Of a DNA stretch of 64,000 nt, positions 16,843 to 24,989 are shown in pieces. The notes beneath the pieces were generated by a model. It saw only the letters and a program-made list of their open reading frames with translations. It was not told the DNA's origin and searched no databases. Source of the stretch: Streptomyces sp. WM6386 (GTDB lineage Bacteria; Actinomycetota; Actinomycetes; Streptomycetales; Streptomycetaceae); assembly GCF_000972385.1 (NCBI RefSeq), contig NZ_JXTE01000036.1:20567-84566 (forward strand). Reading direction: 5' to 3'. A program made the position numbers and the translations under genes. Position 1 is the first letter of the stretch; the number at the start of each line of letters is the position of its first letter.

Positions 16843-17037
16843 ATGACCGAATTGGACGTTCCCGTACCGCTTGTTGGGCATTTTTTCCGCCAACTTCCTT
16901 GCTTCTCTTGCCTTCTCCTCACGTCCTGCTGTGTGGAATCTTTGGCTTCTTTCCATCTCTGTAATCGGACGAGTACAGCTCGAAGTGTTTTAGTGGCAGA
17001 CTTCGGCTCCTGAAGACGGCTGGGGAGGCTGGCGAAC

Positions 17038-17898
17038 GTGAGCGCGGGAGAGCCCGGATCGGTGGTGCGGCGGATGCTGCTCGGCTCGCAACTCAGGCGA
17101 CTGCGTGAGGCGCGCGGAATCACCCGCGAGGCCGCGGGCTACTCCATCCGTGCCTCGGAGTCGAAGATCAGCCGGATGGAGTTGGGCCGGGTGAGCTTCA
17201 AGACGAGGGACGTCGAGGATCTGCTGACGTTGTACGGCATCACGGACGAGCAGGAGCGCGCCTCACTTCTCTCCCTCGCACGCGAGGCCAACGTCGCGGG
17301 CTGGTGGCACAGTTACTCCGACGTCCTGCCGAGCTGGTTCCCCACCTATGTCGGCCTGGAGGGCGCGGCCACCCTGATCCGGGTGTACGAGGTGCAGTTC
17401 GTGCACGGCCTGCTGCAGACCGAGGCCTACGCCCGCGCGGTGGTGCGGCGCGGCATGAAGGGTGCGAGCGAGGCCGACGTGGAGAAGCGGGTCGCGCTGC
17501 GCCTGGAGCGGCAGAAGTACCTCGCCGAAGCGGGCGGCCCCGAGTTCCACATCGTCCTGGACGAGGCGGCGCTGCGCCGGCCCTACGGCGACCGCGAGGT
17601 GATGCGGGGTCAGCTTCAGCATCTGATCGAGGTCTCCACGCGTCCCAATGTGCGGCTGCAGGTCATGCCGTTCGGCTTCGGCGGTCACTCCGGCGAGTCC
17701 GGTGCCTTCACCCTCCTCAGCTTCCCCGAGTCCGACCTCTCGGACGTGGTCTATCTGGAGCAGCTCACCAGCGCCCTGTACCTGGACAAGCGCGAGGACG
17801 TCGCCCAGTACGAGAAGGCACTCAAGGAGCTCCAACAGGACAGCCCAGGACCGGACGAGAGCCGGGACCTTCTACGAGGTCTCCTCCAACTCTCCTGA
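17038..17898 (+). CDS. XRE-family regulator with DUF5753 domain (WhiJ/AbaA type)
   Basis: 286 residues from a GTG, with GGGGAGG upstream. The helix-turn-helix occupies about 15-65 (LRRLREARGITREAAGYSIRASESKISRMELG). The rest is a DUF5753 domain (WFPTYVGLEGAATLIRVYE, LLQTEAYARAVV, RLERQKYL, LQVMPFGFGGHSG). Members regulate development and antibiotic production in Streptomyces and work with DUF397 and HATPase partners, both present here. It is the best candidate to bind the element shared by those two promoters. Its own promoter region does not obviously contain the element. Confidence 0.92.
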   Translation: MSAGEPGSVVRRMLLGSQLRRLREARGITREAAGYSIRASESKISRMELGRVSFKTRDVEDLLTLYGITDEQERASLLSLAREANVAGWWHSYSDVLPSWFPTYVGLEGAATLIRVYEVQFVHGLLQTEAYARAVVRRGMKGASEADVEKRVALRLERQKYLAEAGGPEFHIVLDEAALRRPYGDREVMRGQLQHLIEVSTRPNVRLQVMPFGFGGHSGESGAFTLLSFPESDLSDVVYLEQLTSALYLDKREDVAQYEKALKELQQDSPGPDESRDLLRGLLQLS

Positions 17899-17914
17899 GA
17901 TCTCGCCGACTCTC

Positions 17915-17930
17915 CTGGGGTTTTCCCCAG
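17915..17930 (+). terminator. Small hairpin after the XRE gene
   Basis: CTGGGG-TTTT-CCCCAG, a 6-bp stem 17 bases past the stop. Weak; it may end the transcript or be chance. Confidence 0.35.
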
Positions 17931-18039
17931 AACATCGCTCTGCGTCCCCAACTCGCTTGTCGCACAAGTACGATGACGCGTGATCAGACCGTGACGTCGA
18001 TCGCGCGTCGCGTGTGTCTGCTAGCGATTTGGGGATCAC

Positions 18040-19500
18040 ATGTCGTCGTACTTCACTGATCTGGCCCAGCAGTACATCGACGGTGAGTGGCGCCCGGGCA
18101 CCGGCTCCTGGGACATCATCGACTTCAACCCGTACGACGGGGAGAAGCTGGCGTCGATCACCATAGCCACGGTCGACGAGGTCGACGAGGCGTACCAGGC
18201 GGCCGCCCGCGCCCAGAAGGAGTGGGCCGAGACCAACCCCTACACCCGTCGCGGGGTCTTCGAGAAGGCCCTCGGCCTGATCAACGAGCGCGAGCAGGAG
18301 ATCACCGACGTGATCATCGCCGAGCTCGGCGGCACGCGCGTCAAGGCCGGCTTCGAGCTCCACCTCGCCAAGGAGTTCCTGCGCGAGGCGATCCACCTGT
18401 CGCTGCGCCCCGAGGGCCGCATCATCCCGTCGCCGATCGACGGCAAGGAGAACCGCGTCTACCGGGTGCCGGTAGGTGTGGTGGGCGTGATCAGCCCCTT
18501 CAACTTCCCGTTCCTGCTGTCGATCAAGTCGGTGGCCCCGGCGCTGGCGCTCGGCAACGGCGTCGTACTGAAGCCGCACCAGAACACCCCGATCACCGGC
18601 GGCACCCTGATCGCGAAGATCTTCGAGGACGCCGGCCTGCCCAAGGGCCTCCTCAACGTCGTCGTCACCGACATCGCGGAGATCGGCGACGCCTTCATCG
18701 AGCACCCCGTCCCGAAGGTCATCTCCTTCACCGGCTCCGACAAGGTCGGCCGCCACGTCGCCACCGTCACCGCCTCGCACTTCAAGCGCTCGGTCCTCGA
18801 ACTCGGCGGCAACAGCGCCATCGTGGTGCTCGACGACGCCGACATCGACTACGCCGTCGACGCCGCGGTCTTCAGCCGGTACGTCCATCAGGGCCAGGTC
18901 TGCATGGCCGCCAACCGTGTGATCGTGGACCGCTCGATCGCCGACGAGTTCACCGAGAAGTTCGTCGCCAAGGTCAAGGGCCTCAAGGTGGGCGACCCGC
19001 GCGACCCGGAGACGGTGATCGGCCCGGTCATCAACTCCTCCCAGGCGGACGCCCTCACGAGCACCGTCGAGCAGGCGATAGCCGAGGGCGCGACGGCCCT
19101 GGTGCGCGGCGAGACGACCGACAACCTGGTCTCGCCGTCGGTCCTCACCGACATCCCGGCCGGCTCCGCCCTCCTTCACCAGGAGGTCTTCGGCCCGGTC
19201 GCCTTCCTCATCCCGGTCGACGGCGAGGAGGAGGCGGTCCGCGTCGTCAACGACACCCCGTACGGTCTCAGCGGCGCCGTCCACACCGCGAGCATCGAGC
19301 GCGGCGTCAACTTCGCCAAGCGCATCGACACCGGCATGTTCCACGTCAACGACGGCACCGTCCACGACGAGCCGATCGTCCCCTTCGGCGGCGAGAAGAG
19401 CTCCGGCGTCGGCCGCCTCAACGGCGAGACGATGCTGGACGCGTTCACCACGCTGAAGTGGATCTCGGTGCAGCACGGGCGGAGCAGGTTCCCCTTCTGA
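18040..19500 (+). CDS. NAD(P)-dependent aldehyde dehydrogenase
   Basis: 486 residues, normal for the superfamily. The general-base motif LELGGN and the catalytic Cys (QGQVCMAANRV) are intact, and the Rossmann region begins with GVVGVISPFNFPFLL. It oxidises an aldehyde to the acid with NAD(P). The sequence has the look of the benzaldehyde/aryl-aldehyde dehydrogenase subgroup, but the substrate cannot be fixed. It stands alone; no catabolic genes adjoin it. Confidence 0.92.
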   Translation: MSSYFTDLAQQYIDGEWRPGTGSWDIIDFNPYDGEKLASITIATVDEVDEAYQAAARAQKEWAETNPYTRRGVFEKALGLINEREQEITDVIIAELGGTRVKAGFELHLAKEFLREAIHLSLRPEGRIIPSPIDGKENRVYRVPVGVVGVISPFNFPFLLSIKSVAPALALGNGVVLKPHQNTPITGGTLIAKIFEDAGLPKGLLNVVVTDIAEIGDAFIEHPVPKVISFTGSDKVGRHVATVTASHFKRSVLELGGNSAIVVLDDADIDYAVDAAVFSRYVHQGQVCMAANRVIVDRSIADEFTEKFVAKVKGLKVGDPRDPETVIGPVINSSQADALTSTVEQAIAEGATALVRGETTDNLVSPSVLTDIPAGSALLHQEVFGPVAFLIPVDGEEEAVRVVNDTPYGLSGAVHTASIERGVNFAKRIDTGMFHVNDGTVHDEPIVPFGGEKSSGVGRLNGETMLDAFTTLKWISVQHGRSRFPF

Positions 19501-19569
19501 CGAGCGGCCACCGAACGGACTACCGGGTCGGCGACCCGAGCCCTGCGAGGCAGGATCGCCGGCTTCGCC

Positions 19570-19790
19570 TTTCCTCCAGCCGGCGCGGCGTCCGAGGACA
19601 AGGGCTGCTGTCCCGATCCCGCCTGCCCGTGTCCTTCAGCCGGTCCGGCGTCCGGGGACGACGGTTGGCTGTCCCGACCCCCGCCCACCCGCGTCTCTCA
19701 GCCCTTCCGGCGTCCGCTGGACGAGGGCCTGCCGTCCCGATCCCCCGCCCGCCCGTGTCTTTCAGCCCGTCCGGCGTTCGAGGACGAGGC
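19570..19790. repeat. Four degenerate tandem copies of a Streptomyces intergenic repeat
   Basis: The core CAGCC..TCCGGCGTCC followed by GGACGAGG recurs with anchors at 19577, 19637, 19699 and 19763 (spacings 60, 62 and 64). Copies differ at many positions. The last copy leads into the GC hairpin, an arrangement I remember as very common between Streptomyces genes. Confidence 0.7.
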
Positions 19791-19809
19791 CCTTCGGGCC
19801 GATGGGGGT

Positions 19810-19830
19810 CCAGGGGGCGGAGCCCCCTGG
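19810..19830. terminator. GC hairpin at convergent gene ends
   Basis: CCAGGGGGC and GCCCCCTGG pair perfectly around GGA. Symmetric, so it could end transcription from both directions. Confidence 0.7.
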
Positions 19831-19909
19831 GAGCGGGGTCGAAGGGGCGGCAGCCCCTGGAGGACGGGACGGGTAGGGGCGGCGGGGGCGAGAACAGCCC
19901 GGCCCGGCG

Positions 19910-20491
19910 TCAGGCAGCGACGCGGACGACGACGTACACGAAGAGCGCACCCAGCGTCAGACCGCCCGGCACACCCGCCACCCGGAGCACCGTGTCGCGG
20001 AACGGCGACCTCAACCGCCCGCGCAACACCGCGAGCGCACCGCCGGTCAGCACGGTGAGGCCCCACAGGGTGACGGCCGACCAGCCGGAGACCGCGGCGG
20101 GACCGACCGTTTCCACTTGCCCCCCGGCGAGCACCCGGACCGACGTAGGCCTCCCCAACCGCAGCCGCGTGCCGACGGTGGCGTACCGCAAGGGCCGGTG
20201 CGCGACGACCAGGTTCCCACCACAGGCGACGTAAGCGTTCTTGCCGGTTCCGGCCACACCACAGCTCGTCGCCGTGAAGACGGCCCGTTGCCCCACGAGG
20301 CCGAGAGCCCCCGCGAGCATGTAGCCGCCCCCGAGGAACGGCAGCAGACCGAGGACCACGACGAAGAAGACCGCGGTGAGCCTCCGGACCCAAGGAGAGC
20401 GCGGACGCGCAAGGCGGGCAGGTCCCGGCACCGCCCCCTGGTGCGGCTTCTTCCTTCGCAGGCGCCGTCTCTTCCTCGACCCCTTGCCCAC
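19910..20491 (-). CDS. Small membrane protein of unknown function
   Basis: 193 residues. A very basic N-terminus (KGSRKRRRLRRKK) is followed by a membrane segment (about 37-65), a soluble domain with two Cys (ATSCGVAGTGKNAYVACGG) that probably faces outward and may form a disulfide, then two more segments (about 135-155 and 170-190). Predicted integral membrane. I do not recognise a family. It is isolated between convergent and divergent neighbours. Confidence 0.65.
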   Translation of the reverse strand: MGKGSRKRRRLRRKKPHQGAVPGPARLARPRSPWVRRLTAVFFVVVLGLLPFLGGGYMLAGALGLVGQRAVFTATSCGVAGTGKNAYVACGGNLVVAHRPLRYATVGTRLRLGRPTSVRVLAGGQVETVGPAAVSGWSAVTLWGLTVLTGGALAVLRGRLRSPFRDTVLRVAGVPGGLTLGALFVYVVVRVAA

Positions 20492-20713
20492 CGCACCCTC
20501 CCGTGACCGTGACCGTCCGCCGCGATGATCCTCCTCGGACGGACGGGGACCGCGGGCGCGAGCGGAGAGGCTCTCGGCAGATCCTTACCGAGCGCCGCAC
20601 GCCGTACGCGACGCCTTCTCCATTGAGGACAGAACCTGACCGCAAGGGTCCGTAACTTCGTAGGTGTCAGGCAGAGCCAGCTGACCCCGACGAAAGACGA
20701 AAGGCGGCCGGTC

Positions 20714-21250
20714 ATGGTCACTCACGTACGAGCCGAGGCCCACGGCGACGAGCGCGGCGCACTGCTCTCCTTCCTCGCCGAACAGCGCGGCGGCATCCGC
20801 CGGGCCCTGCTCGGACTGACCGACGCACAGGCGTCCGGCAGGCCCAGCGCGAGCGAACTGTCCCTGGCCGGCCTGCTCAAGCACGTCGCCGAGGTCGAAC
20901 AGGGCTGGGTCGCACGGGCCAAGGGCGAGGCGCCGGCGGTGAAGCGGGACGAGTCGAACTGGCACGAGTGCTTCCTGCTGGTCGACGGCGAGACCGTGGA
21001 GCAGCAGCTGACGTACTGGGAGAAGGTCGCCGACGAGACGGAGGCGTTCGTCCGCGCCGTGCCCAGCCTCGACGACACCTTTCCGCTGCCGAACGACCCC
21101 TGGTTCCCGCCGGACGAGTCGGTCTCCATGCGCTGGCTGGTGCTGCACCTGATCCGCGAGACGGCACGCCACGCGGGCCACGCCGACATCATCCGCGAGT
21201 CCCTCGACGGGAAGACGGCCTTCGAGCTGGTGGGACTGGCGCGGAGCTGA
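20714..21250 (+). CDS. DinB/DUF664 family protein
   Basis: 178 residues of a four-helix DinB-like bundle. The expected metal-binding histidines are visible in LLKHVAEVEQGW and in HLIRETARHAGHADIIRE. Family members include mycothiol- and bacillithiol-dependent transferases and hydrolases, so a thiol-dependent enzyme is possible; the reaction is not predictable here. GAAAGGCGG precedes the ATG. It lies just upstream of the PadR-ABC unit but has its own promoter region of about 220 bp. Confidence 0.88.
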   Translation: MVTHVRAEAHGDERGALLSFLAEQRGGIRRALLGLTDAQASGRPSASELSLAGLLKHVAEVEQGWVARAKGEAPAVKRDESNWHECFLLVDGETVEQQLTYWEKVADETEAFVRAVPSLDDTFPLPNDPWFPPDESVSMRWLVLHLIRETARHAGHADIIRESLDGKTAFELVGLARS

Positions 21251-21268
21251 GGTCATAACCTGGACCGC

Positions 21269-21910
21269 ATGTCGACGATCCGTCTCCTCGTGCTGGCCGC
21301 GGTGCGCCAGCACGGGCGGACCCACGGGTACCAGGTGCGCAACGACCTGGAGTACTGGGGCGCACACGAGTGGTCCAACGCCAAGCCCGGCTCGATCTAC
21401 CACGCCCTGAAGCAGATGGCCAAGCAGGGACTCCTGCACGCGCATGAGATCGCGCCGTCCACCGCGGGCGGACCGCCGCGTACGGAGTACGAGATCACCG
21501 AGGCCGGCACGGAGGAGTACCTCGGTCTGGTGCGCGAGGCGCTGACCTCGTACGACCAGAAGATGGACATGAAGTCGGCGGCCATCGGCTGCATGGTCGA
21601 CCTCCCGCGCGCCGAGGCGGTGGCCCTCCTCAAGGAGCGCACCCGGAGGATCGAGGAGTGGCGCTCGGCCGTCACCGAGCACTACATCCCGGAAGAGGGC
21701 CCGGGGCAGCTCGGTCATATCGGCGAGATCATGAACCTCTGGGTGCACACGGCCGACGCGGAGGCCGAGTGGACCCAGGGGCTGATCTCCCGGATCGAGG
21801 ACGGCGCCTACACCTTCGCGGGGGAGGGCGAGCCGTTCGTCGGCGTCCTCGCCGAGGACCAGGAGAACCCGTACGCGACGGGGCAGCGGCATCCGGAGGA
21901 CGTCCGCTAA
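21269..21910 (+). CDS. PadR-family transcriptional regulator
   Basis: 213 residues. N-terminal winged helix of the PadR type (HGRTHGYQVRNDLE, then PGSIYHALKQMAKQGLL) and a long C-terminal helical dimerisation domain. Typically a repressor of a neighbouring exporter, released by the exported compound. The ABC exporter genes follow after 73 bp, and that gap holds a promoter bracketed by two copies of a TCAAGTTTGAC operator, the likely target. Confidence 0.9.
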   Translation: MSTIRLLVLAAVRQHGRTHGYQVRNDLEYWGAHEWSNAKPGSIYHALKQMAKQGLLHAHEIAPSTAGGPPRTEYEITEAGTEEYLGLVREALTSYDQKMDMKSAAIGCMVDLPRAEAVALLKERTRRIEEWRSAVTEHYIPEEGPGQLGHIGEIMNLWVHTADAEAEWTQGLISRIEDGAYTFAGEGEPFVGVLAEDQENPYATGQRHPEDVR

Positions 21911-21968
21911 TCAAGTTTGACCAATCGGTCACCGGGTATTACCTTCGAGCTGGTAGTCAAGTTTGACT
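21909..21968 (+). promoter_or_regulatory. Promoter of the ABC exporter with two PadR-type operator copies
   Basis: -35 TTGACC (21917-21922), 17-base spacer, -10 TACCTT (21940-21945). TCAAGTTTGAC occurs at 21911-21921, overlapping the -35, and at 21957-21967, just past the likely start of transcription. The second copy lies in AGTCAA-GT-TTGACT, an inverted repeat. The first begins at the PadR stop codon. Confidence 0.65.
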
Positions 21969-21983
21969 AGCGAAGGAGTCCCA

Positions 21984-22952
21984 GTGGCCGACGCGGCGAT
22001 CACCGTCGAAGGGGCACGCAAGAAGTACGGCGGCACCACCACCGCAAAGAACGCACTGGACGGCCTCGACCTGGAGGTCGGGCGAGGCACGGTGCACGGA
22101 GTGCTCGGGCCGAACGGCGCGGGCAAGACGACCCTGGTCCGCATCCTGTCCACCCTGCTCCGGCCGGACGCGGGCCGTATCGTCGTGGCCGGCCACGACG
22201 TCGTACGGCAGGCGCACGAGGTGCGCTGCCGCATCGGCCTGCTCGGCCAGCACGCGGCGCTCGACGAGGAACTCGGCGGCCGGCAGAACCTGGAGATGTT
22301 CGGCCGTCTCTACCACCTGGGCGCCCGCCGGGCACGCGCGCGTGCCGACGAGCTCCTGGAACGCTTCGACCTGGTCGGCACCGGCCGCAAACCGGTCCGC
22401 GCCTACAGCGGAGGCATGCGCCGCCGCCTGGACCTCGCGGCCTCCCTGATCACCGAGCCGGAGGTGCTCTTCCTGGACGAACCCACCACCGGCCTCGACC
22501 CGCGCGGCCGCGCCGAGGTGTGGTCCGCGGTCCGCACCCTCGTCGGCGGCGGTACGACGGTCCTGCTGACCACGCAGTACCTGGACGAGGCCGACCAGCT
22601 CGCCGACCGCATCTCGGTCGTCGACGCCGGCCGGGTGATCGCCGACGGTACGCCGGACGAGCTGAAGGCCCTGACGGGCGGCGACCGCATCGACGTAGTA
22701 CTGCGCGACGAGGGCCAACTGGGCGCGGCGGTTGCCCTGTTGCCGCTGCGCGGGGCGGGCGTCTCGGTCGACCCCGACCGCCGGCTGCTCAGCGCCCCGG
22801 TCACCGACCGGATGGCGGCGCTCTCCGGGGTCGTACAGGCGCTGGAGGAGGCCGGGATCGAGGCGGAGGACGTGGCCTTGCGGCGGCCGACGCTGGACGA
22901 GGTGTTCCTGCACCTCACGGACGGGGACCGACGAGCGAAGGAGGCCGCATGA
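21984..22952 (+). CDS. ABC exporter ATP-binding protein (DrrA-like)
   Basis: 322 residues from a GTG with GAAGGAG six bases upstream. Walker [11 protein letters not shown], signature [12 protein letters not shown], Walker [14 protein letters not shown] and the H-loop region ([11 protein letters not shown], where Gln replaces the usual His before YLDEAD) are visible. The C-terminal 90 residues match the DrrA-type extension. It powers export of a drug or lipid-like compound through the permease encoded next, whose ATG overlaps this stop. Confidence 0.93.
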   Translation: MADAAITVEGARKKYGGTTTAKNALDGLDLEVGRGTVHGVLGPNGAGKTTLVRILSTLLRPDAGRIVVAGHDVVRQAHEVRCRIGLLGQHAALDEELGGRQNLEMFGRLYHLGARRARARADELLERFDLVGTGRKPVRAYSGGMRRRLDLAASLITEPEVLFLDEPTTGLDPRGRAEVWSAVRTLVGGGTTVLLTTQYLDEADQLADRISVVDAGRVIADGTPDELKALTGGDRIDVVLRDEGQLGAAVALLPLRGAGVSVDPDRRLLSAPVTDRMAALSGVVQALEEAGIEAEDVALRRPTLDEVFLHLTDGDRRAKEAA

Positions 22953-23710
22953 GTACGTACGCGCTGACCGATTCCTGGACCATGACCCGGCGGGAACTCG
23001 CCCACTGGGCACGGCAGCCGGTGCGGGTCCTGGTCGGGCTGGTCTTCCCCGTGATGCTGCTGCTGATGTTCGCGTATCTGGTCGGCGGCGGCCGGGGCGT
23101 GAGCGGTGACTACGTCGACTACCTGGTCCCCGGCATGCTCGCGCTCACCATGGCCTTCGGCCTGGAGGGCACGATGCTCTCCGTCACCCAGGACCTCAAC
23201 AAGGGCGTCATCGACCGGTTTCGCGCGATGCCCATGGCCAACGGGGCGGTGCTGGTGGGGCGTTCGGTGGCCGACATGCTCCAGTCGGCGCTGGGCCTGG
23301 CGGTGATGATCGGCGTCGCCTGCGCGCTCGGCTGGCGGGCGCACGGCGGGGTGTCCGGGTTCCTCGGCGCCGTCGGCCTCCTGCTGCTGTTCCGCTTCGC
23401 CATGCTCTGGATCGGCATCCACCTGGCGATGGTCGCGGGCAAGCCGGAGATGGTGCAGGCCGTGCAGATCCTGGTCTGGCCGGTGGGCTTCCTGTCCAAC
23501 GCCTTCGCCACGCCCGAGTCCATGCCGGGCTGGCTGGGGACGGTCGTGGAGTGGAACCCGATGTCCCAGACGGCCACGGCGGTACGGGAGTTGTTCGGCG
23601 GACCGGGCGGCGAGCCGGGGCATGTGTGGGCGGCCGTGGTGTGGCCGGTGGCGCTGGTGGCGGTGTTCTTTCCGCTGGCGGTACGGCGGTTCGGGGCGCT
23701 GAGCACGTAG
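22949..23710 (+). CDS. ABC exporter permease (ABC-2/DrrB-like)
   Basis: 253 residues with six likely membrane segments. A short cytoplasmic N-terminus ([17 protein letters not shown]) leads into the ABC-2 permease domain. The [12 protein letters not shown] coupling helix and the [14 protein letters not shown] segment near the C-terminus are typical of DrrB proteins. It forms the channel of the exporter with the preceding ATPase, to which it is coupled by an ATGA overlap. Substrate unknown. Confidence 0.92.
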   Translation: MSTYALTDSWTMTRRELAHWARQPVRVLVGLVFPVMLLLMFAYLVGGGRGVSGDYVDYLVPGMLALTMAFGLEGTMLSVTQDLNKGVIDRFRAMPMANGAVLVGRSVADMLQSALGLAVMIGVACALGWRAHGGVSGFLGAVGLLLLFRFAMLWIGIHLAMVAGKPEMVQAVQILVWPVGFLSNAFATPESMPGWLGTVVEWNPMSQTATAVRELFGGPGGEPGHVWAAVVWPVALVAVFFPLAVRRFGALST

Positions 23711-23823
23711 TCCGGGCTGTCGGCGGGCCGCCCGGAAAGTCGTCGTGAGGAAGTGGGAACCCCGGCGCGGCGAGCGGTGTACCAGAGATGTCGGTGCATC
23801 GCGGAGCGGGATCGGGGGACGGC

Positions 23824-24984
23824 ATGGAGTGGGTCAGGGGAAGGGCGGCGGTCGTGGCGGCCGTCGTGCTGGGCTTGCTGGCCGTCATGACGGCGTGTGC
23901 GCGGACGGACTCGGACGGGCGGGTCTCCGCTTCTCAGGCAGCGGTGCCCGCCCGCATCCCGTCGGGGACCGAACTGCCCGGAGGCGCGGTCGATGTCGGG
24001 TTCGCCGCGGACGGCAGCGGGTTCGCGCTGCTCGCGGAGTGCGGGAAGGCCCGGTGCGTGCAGAGGGTCGCCGTGCTGGAGAAGGGAGCCGGGGCCTGGA
24101 GGCTGGGGACCTCGCCGCTACCGGATGTGACGGGCGACCTCGGCATCACCGCCGGACTCGTCGTCCTCGGACCCGGCCGCGCGCTGATCACCGAGGGCAA
24201 GTGGCCACCGCCGGAGCGCACGTGGTTCACCGGCGACGCAGGGGGCAGCTGGCGAGAGGCGACCACCGAACCGACGGGCACCACGACGACGGTCCCCGAG
24301 GGCGGGGTCCTGGTCGAGAACTGCTCACGGCCCGACGAGGAGGGCAACGGATGCGCCCGGTCCCGTCTGGCGGCGGTGATGCCCGCCACGGGGGAGTACC
24401 GGATTCTGGCCGACCAGCCTCCGCTGAAGGGGGTCGTGATCCCGGCGGGTCACCTCGGTGCCCGGCTCTTCACCTACGGCCTCGACCGGCGCTCCGGCAA
24501 TCCCGCACTCGCCGTCAGCGAGGACCGTGGCAGGAGCTGGCGTACGTCCGCGATGCCCGCCGGGCCGAAGGGCTGGAGCATGACCGTGGTGAGCGACGGC
24601 TCGGCGCTCTACGCCGCCCATCACGGCCAGCTGCTCGACGAGGACGACGTGAAGAACGGCCTGCTCGCGATCGACCGCAGCACCGACGGCGGTCACACCT
24701 GGGAGCAGGTCTGGAAGCACCGCAAGGGAGCCGAGCCCCGCTCGATCCTCGGTGCCCCGATCGCCGCCGCCGACGGCAGCCTCACGATCCACGGCGAGGA
24801 CGGCGTCTGGCGCAGTACCGATGACGGCCGTTCCTTCAGCCGCTCCGGAGGCCGGGGACCGCAGGGCTGGGTGACCACGACCCCGCTCGGCTATCTGTGG
24901 GGCGACAGCTTCGGCGCCGGGAGGTACCGCATATCCGCCGACGGGGCCCACTGGACGACCTTCGAGCTGGGCGACGGAACCTGA
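23824..24984 (+). CDS. Lipoprotein with sialidase-like beta-propeller
   Basis: 386 residues. Signal peptide MEWVRGRAAVVAAVVLGLL ending in the lipobox VMTAC (Cys25). The mature part has BNR/Asp-box-like repeats (STDGGHTWEQV, SEDRGRSWRTS, STDDGRSFSRS, TGDAGGSWREA), the sign of a six-bladed propeller. Anchored outside the membrane; catalytic sialidase residues are not evident, so binding rather than hydrolysis is likely. The ATG at 23824 fits the signal peptide better than the ATG at 23788. It ends five bases before the convergent gadB stop. Confidence 0.8.
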   Translation: MEWVRGRAAVVAAVVLGLLAVMTACARTDSDGRVSASQAAVPARIPSGTELPGGAVDVGFAADGSGFALLAECGKARCVQRVAVLEKGAGAWRLGTSPLPDVTGDLGITAGLVVLGPGRALITEGKWPPPERTWFTGDAGGSWREATTEPTGTTTTVPEGGVLVENCSRPDEEGNGCARSRLAAVMPATGEYRILADQPPLKGVVIPAGHLGARLFTYGLDRRSGNPALAVSEDRGRSWRTSAMPAGPKGWSMTVVSDGSALYAAHHGQLLDEDDVKNGLLAIDRSTDGGHTWEQVWKHRKGAEPRSILGAPIAAADGSLTIHGEDGVWRSTDDGRSFSRSGGRGPQGWVTTTPLGYLWGDSFGAGRYRISADGAHWTTFELGDGT

Positions 24985-24989
24985 CCGGC

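Larger units (their letters stand above)
19501..19909. other. 409-bp intergenic region
   Basis: Convergent junction between the aldehyde dehydrogenase and a membrane-protein gene. It is filled by a four-copy degenerate tandem repeat (19570-19790) and a GC hairpin (19810-19830). No gene is supported here. Confidence 0.8.

Noticed and set aside
16741..16956. Upstream extension of the HATPase gene by 72 codons
   Set aside because: It would translate through the shared regulatory repeat and the purine-rich tract, and the GGGAG site points to the ATG at 16740.
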